A stretch of DNA of 58,029 bases from Nostoc sp. PA-18-2419 (GTDB taxonomy: Bacteria; Cyanobacteriota; Cyanobacteriia; Cyanobacteriales; Nostocaceae). The stretch is taken from the NCBI RefSeq assembly GCF_005869855.1, contig NZ_SZNH01000007.1:120418-178446 (forward strand), read 5' to 3'. Below, in pieces: positions 47,023-54,637 of the stretch. The notes under the pieces are model-generated. The model did not search any database. It saw nothing but the letters and a program-made list of their open reading frames with translations, and was not told the DNA's origin. The first letter of the stretch is position 1. Each line of letters begins with the position of its first letter. Both the position numbers and the translations under genes were made by a program.

Positions 47023-48394
47023 CTAGATTTTCTATAATATTGGCATCATTGGGTAATGCAGCTGTTAAAACTTCGCTGCCTTCTGTGGTAACTAAAACAT
47101 CATCTTCAATCCGAATTCCGCGGACATCAGCAAATTCTGATAACCGCTGCCAATTTACTACATTTTGATATGTTGAGCGGACATTGGCATCATTTAAAAT
47201 TGCTGGTACTTGGTAAAAACCAGGCTCAATTGTAACTAGCATTCCTGGACGCAAAGGACGATTCAAACGCAAATAGCCCAAGCCAAAGCGATCGCTTCTT
47301 GTTCTTCCCTCTTCATATCCTGCCAAATCGCCTAAATCTTCCATGTCATGGACATCTAAACCCAATAGATGACCAATACCGTGAGGAAAAAACAGCGCGT
47401 GGACATCCATTTCTACTAAATCTTGCGGATTTCCTCGGAGAATTCCTAAATCCACTAAACCTTCAGCTATTACCGTGGCAGCTAACAAATGAATATCCCC
47501 ATACTCTACACCAGGATATATCTTGGCTATACAAGCATCGTGAGCTGCTAAAACAACATTATAAATCTCTCTTTGGGTAGATGAAAAATTACCAGAAACC
47601 GGCCATGTGCGAGTCACATCAGCAGCCCAACCAGTCTCGGTTTCAGCACCAACATCAGCAAGCAGTAAGTCGCCTGGTTGCAAATGATGGTGATAGTGTT
47701 CATTGTGCAAAACTTCGCCGTGAACAGTGACAATGCTGTTGTAAGAAGTGGTCATATTGTTAGCAATAATTACCCCTTCCATTGCTGCCCTAACTTCTGC
47801 TTCCAACTTGGCTTGAGGTGTTGCAGCCATACCAGCTTTATGTACTTGGACAGTTACAGCCGCAGCTTTTCGCAACTCGGTTAATGCAGCATCATCATGG
47901 GTGAGACGGAGAAAAACGATCGCCTTCGCTAACTCTAAATCAATTTCTTGGGGAAGACTTTGGGGCAAAACCCATCTATTTAAAAGCTGTGATTGCTGCG
48001 TCCAAGTAGCGGCATCTTGGACAGCAATCGTTGCAGCATCTTCTAACCAAGAGCCTAATTCTGCCATTGGTCGAGCCACGTCTGCCCCAATTTGCTCAGC
48101 GATTTCTTCTCGCGTTGGCATTTCTCCATGCCAAAGGGCGCTGCTGGGTGAAGGGTCTTCCATGAATAATTCTAGCTTGCCCGCTTCTAGGCGAATTGCC
48201 GCGTTTGCTAGAGGTAGTCCCGCGAAATAGAGGAAATGACTATTAGCGCGAAAAGCAAAGGAATTTGCCGGAAAGTTACGCGGACTGTTGCTACCTGACC
48301 AGAGAATTGCGGGAAAATCAATCAGGCTGGCTAGTTTTTGCCGTCGCTGGCGTAAAGTATCAACCAGGGAACTAGAAGTTTGGGGAATAAGCAT
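47012..48394 (-). CDS. pepP: Xaa-Pro aminopeptidase P (M24)
   Basis: 460 residues; removes N-terminal residues before proline using two metal ions. N-terminal AMP_N domain, then the pita-bread domain with the metal ligands in LLADVGAETETGWAADVTRTW (two Asp), HGIGHLLGLDVHD (His), TIEPGFY (Glu) and IRIEDDVLV (Glu). Cytoplasmic, full length. Confidence 0.93.
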   Translation of the reverse strand: MLIPQTSSSLVDTLRQRRQKLASLIDFPAILWSGSNSPRNFPANSFAFRANSHFLYFAGLPLANAAIRLEAGKLELFMEDPSPSSALWHGEMPTREEIAEQIGADVARPMAELGSWLEDAATIAVQDAATWTQQSQLLNRWVLPQSLPQEIDLELAKAIVFLRLTHDDAALTELRKAAAVTVQVHKAGMAATPQAKLEAEVRAAMEGVIIANNMTTSYNSIVTVHGEVLHNEHYHHHLQPGDLLLADVGAETETGWAADVTRTWPVSGNFSSTQREIYNVVLAAHDACIAKIYPGVEYGDIHLLAATVIAEGLVDLGILRGNPQDLVEMDVHALFFPHGIGHLLGLDVHDMEDLGDLAGYEEGRTRSDRFGLGYLRLNRPLRPGMLVTIEPGFYQVPAILNDANVRSTYQNVVNWQRLSEFADVRGIRIEDDVLVTTEGSEVLTAALPNDANIIENLVNS

Positions 48395-48426
48395 AAATAG
48401 AAACTCGAAAAAAGGATAAAGGTTAT

Positions 48427-48681
48427 TTAGTCTTTATCATCATTCTTTTTATCATCATTGTCTCCATCGTCATTGTCATCATCGTGTTTATCATCTTTAT
48501 TTTTGTTATTCGGGTTCGCCTGGTTAGGTTCTACCGTTGGTTTTTGTTGCTCAATTGGAAAAAGTGGTTTCGGTGCTTGAGGAATACAGCTAACTAATCC
48601 TGCACAAATTAATACTAAGTTGAAACTAGCAAAGATGCCTTTGAAGATTTTTAGCTTCATGCTTCGGTTTACTGCTTTCAT
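48427..48681 (-). CDS. Small lipoprotein with Asp-rich tail
   Basis: 84 residues. Basic N terminus, hydrophobic segment and lipobox (LVSC), then a Pro-rich spacer and a tail made almost only of Asp, Asn and Lys. The tail is surely disordered and could bind cations. Start ATG 48681 has AAAGGA 7 nt upstream; ATG 48660 (MKLKIFKG) has no such site. Start and ribosome site fall in DNA that on the other strand is a PhzF relic, so this gene's 5' end may be recent. Confidence 0.6.
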   Translation of the reverse strand: MKAVNRSMKLKIFKGIFASFNLVLICAGLVSCIPQAPKPLFPIEQQKPTVEPNQANPNNKNKDDKHDDDNDDGDNDDKKNDDKD

Positions 48682-48769
48682 GAATACATCCTTTGCAGAT
48701 AATCCTGCTATGAGTAGCGATGGAGAAGTGAAAGTGTATTATAAAGGAAGCGATGTCTGCCTTTTACCG
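48674..48769 (+). pseudogene. PhzF relic with large internal deletion
   Basis: The plus strand reads AFMNTSFADNPA and then, directly, SSDGEVKVYYKGSDVCLL. The first part matches the start of the intact PhzF gene at 48925 (AFTNTPFAGNPA), the second part its end (SSRGGVVKVYYDGGDRVLL). The junction is near 48710, and about 630 bp of gene is missing between. A duplicated copy reduced to its two ends. Confidence 0.8.
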
Positions 48770-48924
48770 CCACAAAGATTGTCATTATCATCTATATCCT
48801 ATATCTGTCTAAAGATAGGTGACTTGATACATTAGTAGAACTCATGTAAAAGTTATCTTTTGCTACCTAGTTCTGGTTGTCAGGATTCACGAACAGTAAC
48901 TAACACTACTTTAAGACTAATTTC

Positions 48925-49725
48925 ATGGGACAAATCATTACTCAAGTTGATGCCTTTACGAATACACCGTTTGCAGGTAATCCTGCTGCTGTCTGTGTTT
49001 TGCCTACTCCCCAAGATGATGTTTGGATGCAAAATGTGGCGCAGGAAATGAATTTATCTGAGACAGCTTTTCTATTTAAACAAGATGATGGCTTCAATCT
49101 GCGTTGGTTTACGCCAACAGTGGAAGTACCGCTTTGTGGTCACGCAACTTTAGCTAGCGCCCATGTACTTTGGTCAGAAGGACATTTGTCACAAAATGAT
49201 ATCGCACGTTTCTACACTAAAAGCGGAGTACTCATTGCTAAATTACAAGGTGAATGGATTGAGTTAGATTTTCCCGTAAATCACTCCAAAGCAACGATCG
49301 CTCCTCCACAATTAAACCAAGCTTTGGGTGTACCATACAAATCTGTGTTGGAAAATTCACTCGGCTATTTAGTGGAATTAGAATCTGAAGAATTAGTGCG
49401 GCAAATACAGCCCAATTTTCAGCTATTAAAAACATTGCCCATTTCTGATGTGATTGTTACCAGTACTACTCATCCTGATTCTGAATATGATTTCGTTTCG
49501 CGCTTCTTTGCACCAGGATTAGGTATTAATGAAGACCCAGTGACAGGGGCGGCTCATTGTTGTCTTGCTGCCTTTTGGCGCGATCGCTTGCACAAACAGC
49601 AGTTTTTAGCTTATCAAGCTTCGAGTCGCGGTGGCGTGGTGAAAGTGTATTATGATGGGGGCGATCGCGTTTTACTTGCCGGACAAGCAATAACTGTTCT
49701 GCGAGGCGAATTAACCACTGCTTAA
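48925..49725 (+). CDS. PhzF-family isomerase
   Basis: 266 residues of the PhzF/diaminopimelate-epimerase fold. The proposed catalytic Glu46 is in MNLSETAF, with RWFTPTVEVPLCGHATLASAH in the first half and NEDPVTGAAHCCLAAFW in the second. Many cyanobacteria carry such genes without phenazine synthesis, so the substrate is unknown. A relic of a second copy lies 155 bp upstream. Confidence 0.9.
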   Translation: MGQIITQVDAFTNTPFAGNPAAVCVLPTPQDDVWMQNVAQEMNLSETAFLFKQDDGFNLRWFTPTVEVPLCGHATLASAHVLWSEGHLSQNDIARFYTKSGVLIAKLQGEWIELDFPVNHSKATIAPPQLNQALGVPYKSVLENSLGYLVELESEELVRQIQPNFQLLKTLPISDVIVTSTTHPDSEYDFVSRFFAPGLGINEDPVTGAAHCCLAAFWRDRLHKQQFLAYQASSRGGVVKVYYDGGDRVLLAGQAITVLRGELTTA

Positions 49726-49732
49726 ACTTGCA

Positions 49733-50197
49733 CTACAAATTAATTGCATCCGGCAAAAACTCAGCATCAAGAACTTGGGCAATAGAATAAGGACATTCTG
49801 CTGGAAAGGTATTTACTGGTAGTTTAGTTTCATTACTAGCAGCTTTTAACCCCCGATTATAGGACTGAGCTAATACTTCTTCTAAATAGGACTTGAGGCT
49901 GGGACTCTCTTGCAGCAAATCTGTAATTCGGTTGCGTTGCTCGTCAATCGTATTTTGCCAGGAGCCACTTTGCAAACTAGACTGATATTGCCATTTGAGC
50001 AAATGTTGTAATAATACCTCCAAGCGGCTTTTCAACTCCCGCCGTTCTGAGTGTCCCAAGCTTTCAATCTCTTCAATCACAGCATCCCAGTCTACTTGTT
50101 CAAATTCTCCAGCACGAATGAGTTGCACAGTCTGTTTTGTCCATGCCACAAAATCTGTTTCATACAATTGGGCTGTGATTTTTGGAATTGGGGTCAT
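49733..50197 (-). CDS. DUF29 family protein
   Basis: About 154 residues from ATG 50197 (MTPIPKITAQLYETDFVAW); a TTG at 50221 would add eight residues and is not favoured. YETDFVAWTKQTVQLIRAGEF, DWDAVIEEIESLGHSERRELKSRLEVLLQHLLKW are the DUF29 hallmarks. All-helical, cytoplasmic, unknown function; abundant in cyanobacteria. Converges on phzF with 7 bp between stops. Confidence 0.88.
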   Translation of the reverse strand: MTPIPKITAQLYETDFVAWTKQTVQLIRAGEFEQVDWDAVIEEIESLGHSERRELKSRLEVLLQHLLKWQYQSSLQSGSWQNTIDEQRNRITDLLQESPSLKSYLEEVLAQSYNRGLKAASNETKLPVNTFPAECPYSIAQVLDAEFLPDAINL

Positions 50198-50269
50198 GAA
50201 TTTTCTGCAATCCCCAGTCAACTAGTTAAATTTGAGATATCTGACTTTATGTTAACGCTAAGCGCTTGT

Positions 50270-50400
50270 GATTGCTTCTCTACGAAACGCTCTTGCTAGC
50301 TTGCTTCCACGTTGCGTAGCGTCCCGCAGGGAAGTGGTGCATTTCACTTAGCTACACTCGCTTCCGACATATCACAAGTAATTTCCCACACATGATATTA
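50270..50400. repeat. Composite dispersed repeat
   Basis: Contains a GC-rich hairpin-type repeat (CCACGTTGCGTAGCGTCCCGCAGGGAAGTGG region, about 50308-50338) and, at 50352-50400, a sequence ending CACATGATATTA closely related to the ends of the element at 20998-21153. Confidence 0.55.
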
Positions 50401-50585
50401 AAAATGCAAGCCGAGGCATTAACAATGCAAGCCGAGGCATTAACAATGCGAGTCGATGCATTAACAATGCGAGCCAATGCATTAACAATGTAAGCCGATG
50501 CATTAACAATGCGAGCCAATGCATTAACAATGCGAGCCGATGCATTAACAATGCAGGTCGATGTATTAAAATTGCACGTTAATAC
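50397..50585 (+). repeat. 21-bp minisatellite, nine units
   Basis: Nine units of 21 bp, consensus ATTAACAATGCGAGCCGATGC, last unit diverged, no unique spacers. In the frame from ATG 50392 each unit codes a heptapeptide of type LTMRADA, with changes such as MQAEALT, MRVDALT and MRANALT. A TAA at 50491-50493 (unit five) breaks this frame, which would otherwise run to 50595. Confidence 0.92.
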
Positions 50586-50642
50586 AAAACCTTAAAAGCA
50601 GTTGTCACAATATTTAAATAAGCTTATATTTTAGTTTTACAA

Positions 50643-51089
50643 ATGTTTCCTAAACAGACAAATCATCGAAGTCCTGTCACATCTAGTGACTGGCCAATTG
50701 AGCAATTACCTGGACTCAGCCAAGACGAACAATCTCGACTGCAAAATTGTGGGATTCCCACTACAGTAGCACTACTTAAACAAGGAAAAACTCCACAGGC
50801 AAGACTGGCGTTAGCAAATAAACTCCAGATTCATCTTCAGTATGTAAATAAATGGATGGCTTTAGCTGACTTGGCGCGTATTCCCAGCGTCGGAACGCAA
50901 TATTGCGGTTTATTGCTTCATGCGGGTATTGGTTCTGTGGCACAGTTAACTCAGACTCCAGCTCACAGATTGCACAGACAGATTTTGCGCTTGCAGGTAG
51001 CAACAATCCAGCGGCGAGATTTGTGTCCAGCAATTGAGTTAGTACAGCAGTGGAGTCAGGAAGCAAAGATGGTGGGGAGTGGTGAATGA
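50643..51089 (+). CDS. DUF4332 helix-hairpin-helix protein
   Basis: 148 residues. Two helix-hairpin-helix-like modules: IEQLPGLSQDEQSRLQNCGI with TTVALLKQ, and LARIPSVGTQYCGLLLHAGI with SVAQLTQT. DUF4332 domains are relatives of nucleic-acid-binding HhH units; the role is unknown. The start follows directly the minisatellite. Confidence 0.8.
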   Translation: MFPKQTNHRSPVTSSDWPIEQLPGLSQDEQSRLQNCGIPTTVALLKQGKTPQARLALANKLQIHLQYVNKWMALADLARIPSVGTQYCGLLLHAGIGSVAQLTQTPAHRLHRQILRLQVATIQRRDLCPAIELVQQWSQEAKMVGSGE

Positions 51090-51099
51090 TAACTGATGA

Positions 51100-51143
51100 A
51101 AGCCAGTTACCTCAACGGGGAAACCCCCGCAACGTACTGGCTT
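51100..51143. repeat. Nested hairpin repeat
   Basis: Outer arms AAGCCAGT and ACTGGCTT enclose an inner CGGGG-AAAC-CCCCG stem. Noncoding, 11 bp after the DUF4332 gene; a dispersed Nostoc-type element rather than a standard terminator because no T tract follows. Confidence 0.65.
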
Positions 51144-51325
51144 GTGATGAATGCTGACTAGTCACTGATGACTTATAGGACTTTGTAAAAAACAAATGGC
51201 ACAGACTTACTTGCAATGCGACTGGGTTGAGGTATTTTAATCCCCTAATACATGTCGATTTAGTGTTCAGGTTCACTCTGGGTCGCTTGTCACTAACTGT
51301 GTATACCTATTGTTAGAATTGACGA

Positions 51326-51964
51326 TTATGTTCCCGGACGAGAGCGAATAGAATCGGGTATATGATGGCGATCGCCTAATATTTCTAACAAAGGGCCATT
51401 AACGTCAAATTTAATCATACTTACCGACGCGACCAATATATTCACTCGATAGCGATAGCGTCCCAGATCGATTCCCAGTAAATTGCAAATCATAATCCGA
51501 ATCGTGGCTTTATGGGAAACTACTAAAACATTACCTTTGGCATGTTTTTCTTGAATTTCAGCAATTACAGGTATAGAACGGTTAGCAATATCTACCGCAG
51601 TTTCTCCATTTAGTGGTGCATTCCAAGCGGGTTCTGTCAACCATTTTACATAGTTTTCTGCGTAATTCTCTTGGACAAACGATTTACTTTTAGTTTCCCA
51701 TTCGCCGTAACTACCTTCTCTAAGTCCGTCACGCAACTGCATATCCATACTGATAGCATCACAAAATGGCTTGGCAGTTGCAATTGTGCGCTTCATCGGG
51801 CTAACATAAACAGCCTCCCACTTCAATTTTTGATAAACATCGGCAAAACTCTCTGCCATCTGCGTCCCTTCAGAAGTCAACTCGGCATCGGTTTTACCGC
51901 AGAAATTACCACTTTGACTAAAAGTAGTTTCTCCATGTCGCAGTAAATATAAATTGAGTGTCAT
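51326..51964 (-). CDS. Histidine phosphatase family protein (phosphoglycerate-mutase-like)
   Basis: 212 residues from ATG 51964 (MTLNLYLLRHGETT); an upstream GTG/ATG extension to 52057 gives an unlikely N terminus. Catalytic RHGE at residues 9-12, the second Arg in SPMKRTIATA, Glu in GLREGSYGEWE and the second His in VVSHKATIRI. Likely a phosphatase of small phosphorylated metabolites. Confidence 0.88.
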   Translation of the reverse strand: MTLNLYLLRHGETTFSQSGNFCGKTDAELTSEGTQMAESFADVYQKLKWEAVYVSPMKRTIATAKPFCDAISMDMQLRDGLREGSYGEWETKSKSFVQENYAENYVKWLTEPAWNAPLNGETAVDIANRSIPVIAEIQEKHAKGNVLVVSHKATIRIMICNLLGIDLGRYRYRVNILVASVSMIKFDVNGPLLEILGDRHHIPDSIRSRPGT

Positions 51965-52202
51965 AGTTTGTATAGCGATTGGGATAAAGGAGTTGTGCAA
52001 AAATAAAATACCATCAATCTCACAATCGAGTCTGTGACACGAGGACAAAGTAATCAACCAAAAAAGTCAATAGACCTCTTGCAAAAGGTCTACTGATGAT
52101 TAATGACTATTTAGTGAGAAGTTATTATTCGCTCCTCTGCTCTCTCATCCCCTGATCTTTCTATTCCCCAATCAACCATCAATCGTTAACCATCAACCAT
52201 TC

Positions 52203-52817
52203 CTAATCTTTCATCAAAACCCCGTTGAGAAAGATATCAGCTAGTCCTTCGGCCATTTGTTGCATTTCTTGGGGGGAGGCGTTCGGTTCCATGAGGGTGT
52301 TGTTGGAAAAACCGGCGATCGCGAACATTCCTAAAAAAACTTTGGCGACTAGATTGGCATCCATTTGGCGATAAATGCCTTTATCCATAGCTGTTTGAAA
52401 GAACACTTCCGCAACATCGGTCATTTTGGTAATCACTTCTAATTGAATGCGATCGCGCAAATCGGGATGAAATTGCACTTCCATAAAACAAACGCGCATC
52501 ATATCAGCATTTTTTTGGAAATTCCACATCCGCCGCCGCATTACTTGCGCTACAGCTTTATAGCTGCCCATTTCACTTAATTCTGTAAGTAAATCCGTTA
52601 AAATCTCTACCCATCCACTGGTAGCTACTTCTATCAAAATTGCCTTCTTATTGGGAAAATGGCGAAATAGAGTGCCTTCAGCTACACCTGCTGCCTGTGC
52701 TAAATCACGGGTAGTAGTGCCATCAAATCCGTGAGAGGCAAACAAGCGTTGTGCTGCCTGTAAAATCCGGGTGCGTGTCTGAGCCTCTGAAGGTGGGGAA
52801 GAATTAAAAACTCGCAT
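52203..52817 (-). CDS. TetR/AcrR-family regulator
   Basis: 204 residues. N-terminal helix-turn-helix (about 15-60): RILQAAQRLFASHGFDGTT, DLAQAAGVAEGTLFRHFPNK. The C-terminal ligand-binding part is helical; ligand unknown. Divergent from the M16 pair with 152 bp between, in which an inverted repeat lies, so it may control those genes and itself. Confidence 0.9.
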   Translation of the reverse strand: MRVFNSSPPSEAQTRTRILQAAQRLFASHGFDGTTTRDLAQAAGVAEGTLFRHFPNKKAILIEVATSGWVEILTDLLTELSEMGSYKAVAQVMRRRMWNFQKNADMMRVCFMEVQFHPDLRDRIQLEVITKMTDVAEVFFQTAMDKGIYRQMDANLVAKVFLGMFAIAGFSNNTLMEPNASPQEMQQMAEGLADIFLNGVLMKD

Positions 52818-52852
52818 AACTGTTATGGTGAAATATCCGGAACAGGACTTGT

Positions 52853-52913
52853 AGCATTAATTGTCTAACGTCAAGTACAAAAAGCCGAAAAAGCTTAATA
52901 CAACATTAATGCT
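52853..52913. promoter_or_regulatory. Inverted repeat between tetR and M16 genes
   Basis: AGCATTAAT (52853-52861) and ATTAATGCT (52905-52913) are perfect 9-bp inverted copies, 43 bp apart. The spacing is long for one operator; they may be two half sites or two contacts of one regulator. Inference. Confidence 0.35.
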
Positions 52914-52969
52914 CTGTTTGCTAATTAGCCTATTTATTCGGTAGTGTAACTTTATCTTAACTTTGGCTT

Positions 52970-54631
52970 ATGAACAAACTCACTCGGTCAATTTTAGATT
53001 TAAGGTGGCAGCAAAGATGCACTCACAGGACAACTTCGATTTTGCAGTTCACTAAAAAACTATCTCTGACATTCCATCGCCTGCTTATTAGCTTGTTGGC
53101 TTTGCTCGTGTTTAACTGGGGATTGCAGCCAGAAATTGCTCTGGCTCAAACTCAAACAATATCTCCTCCAGCCAAAACTCAAATGCCAGCTGCAAGTTCG
53201 ATTCAACCTTATCTAGATCGAGTCATCGATCAGTTAACTGAGTTTCGCCTAGAGAATAATTTAAAATTTATTGTTTTAGAACGACATCAAGCACCTGTAG
53301 TTTCTTTTCTGACTTATGCTGATGTCGGTGGTGTGGATGAGCCTGATGGCAAAACTGGTGTAGCTCACTTTCTAGAACATTTGGCGTTTAAAGGGACGAC
53401 GCGCATCGGTACAGAAGATTACAAAGCAGAAAAACCGCTACTCGAACGCTTGGAACAGTTGGATGCCCAAATAAGAGCAGCAAAAGCTAATGCTAAAAAA
53501 GATGAAGTAGTACGGTTAGAAGCTGAGTTTAAGCAAGTAGAATCCCAAGCCGGTAAATTAGTCAAGCAAAACGAACTAGGGCGAATTGTCGAACAAGCCG
53601 GAGGTGTGGGTTTAAATGCTACTACTTCAACTGAAGCTACCCGTTACTTTTACAGCTTTCCTGCTAATAAGTTGGAACTTTGGATGTCACTGGAGTCGGA
53701 GCGATTTCTCGACCCTGTAATTCGTCGTGAGTTTTATAAAGAAAAAGATGTGATTTTAGAGGAGCGACGGATGCGGGTGGATAATTCACCCATTGGCTTG
53801 ATGTTGGAAAAATTTACTGACGCTGCTTACAAGGTTCATCCTTACAGGCGTCCAGTGATTGGTTATGACAAAGATATCCGTAACTTAACCCCAGAAGATG
53901 TACAAAAGTTTTTCGATGCTTATTATGTACCAAGTAATTTAGCGATCGCCATTGTTGGAGATGTCAATCCCGCCCAGGTGAAACAACTGGCACAAGTTTA
54001 TTTTGGACGCTATCGAGCCAAAGCTAAAGCTACTGAACAAATCCCCGTGGAACCGCGACAACAACAAACACGGGAAGTTTCTTTAGAACTACCTGCTCAA
54101 CCTTTATATTTAGAAGGTTATCACCGTCCCTCAGTTACTCATCCAGATAATGTAGTCTATGAAATCATTGGCAGTTTATTAAGCGATGGGCGCACGTCGC
54201 GACTGTATAAGTCTTTGGTAGAAAAGCAGCGTTTGGCGCTCAATGCTCAAGGTTTCAGTGGTTTTCCTGGAGATAAATATTCAAATTTAATGTTGTTTTA
54301 CGCTCTGACTGCTCCCGGTCACACGCTTGATGAGTTGGCGGTGGCTTTGCGTCAGGAAATTGACAAATTAAAAACTCAGCCTGTAGCAGCGGTTGAATTG
54401 GAACGGGTGAAAACCCAAGCACGGGCAGATTTATTACGCACCCTGACTTCTAATACCGGAATGGCTCAACAATTGTTGGAATTTGAAGTCAAAACTGGCT
54501 CTTGGCGGAATTTGTTTAAGCAGTTGGATGAAATTGCGGCGGTAACTCCTGATGATATTCAGCGGGTAGCAAAGACGACGTTTACGCCGGAAAATCGCAC
54601 AATTGGTAAGCTGTTGTCAAAACAAGGATAA
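52970..54631 (+). CDS. M16 zinc peptidase, active subunit, exported
   Basis: 553 residues. A long N-terminal signal/anchor region (hydrophobic near 40-62, LLISLLALLVFNWGL) places it outside the cytoplasm. Zinc motif HFLEH at 133-137 (GVAHFLEHLAFKGTT), with the downstream Glu in DVILEERRMR. A charged helical insertion (about 155-205, LEQLDAQIRAAKANAKKDE) lies between. The next gene codes the inactive partner, 6 bp downstream; the two should form a heterodimer. Confidence 0.92.
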   Translation: MNKLTRSILDLRWQQRCTHRTTSILQFTKKLSLTFHRLLISLLALLVFNWGLQPEIALAQTQTISPPAKTQMPAASSIQPYLDRVIDQLTEFRLENNLKFIVLERHQAPVVSFLTYADVGGVDEPDGKTGVAHFLEHLAFKGTTRIGTEDYKAEKPLLERLEQLDAQIRAAKANAKKDEVVRLEAEFKQVESQAGKLVKQNELGRIVEQAGGVGLNATTSTEATRYFYSFPANKLELWMSLESERFLDPVIRREFYKEKDVILEERRMRVDNSPIGLMLEKFTDAAYKVHPYRRPVIGYDKDIRNLTPEDVQKFFDAYYVPSNLAIAIVGDVNPAQVKQLAQVYFGRYRAKAKATEQIPVEPRQQQTREVSLELPAQPLYLEGYHRPSVTHPDNVVYEIIGSLLSDGRTSRLYKSLVEKQRLALNAQGFSGFPGDKYSNLMLFYALTAPGHTLDELAVALRQEIDKLKTQPVAAVELERVKTQARADLLRTLTSNTGMAQQLLEFEVKTGSWRNLFKQLDEIAAVTPDDIQRVAKTTFTPENRTIGKLLSKQG

Positions 54632-54637
54632 GGCAAT

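Noticed and set aside
48620-48835. 71-codon plus-strand frame as a real gene
   Set aside because: Its middle is the PhzF relic and its start lies in the antisense of the lipoprotein gene; better described as a pseudogene fragment.
48925-49725. Phenazine biosynthesis cluster
   Set aside because: PhzF-fold proteins are common and no other phenazine gene is present.
50397-50585. CRISPR array
   Set aside because: The 21-bp units follow each other without unique spacers, and there are no cas genes nearby.
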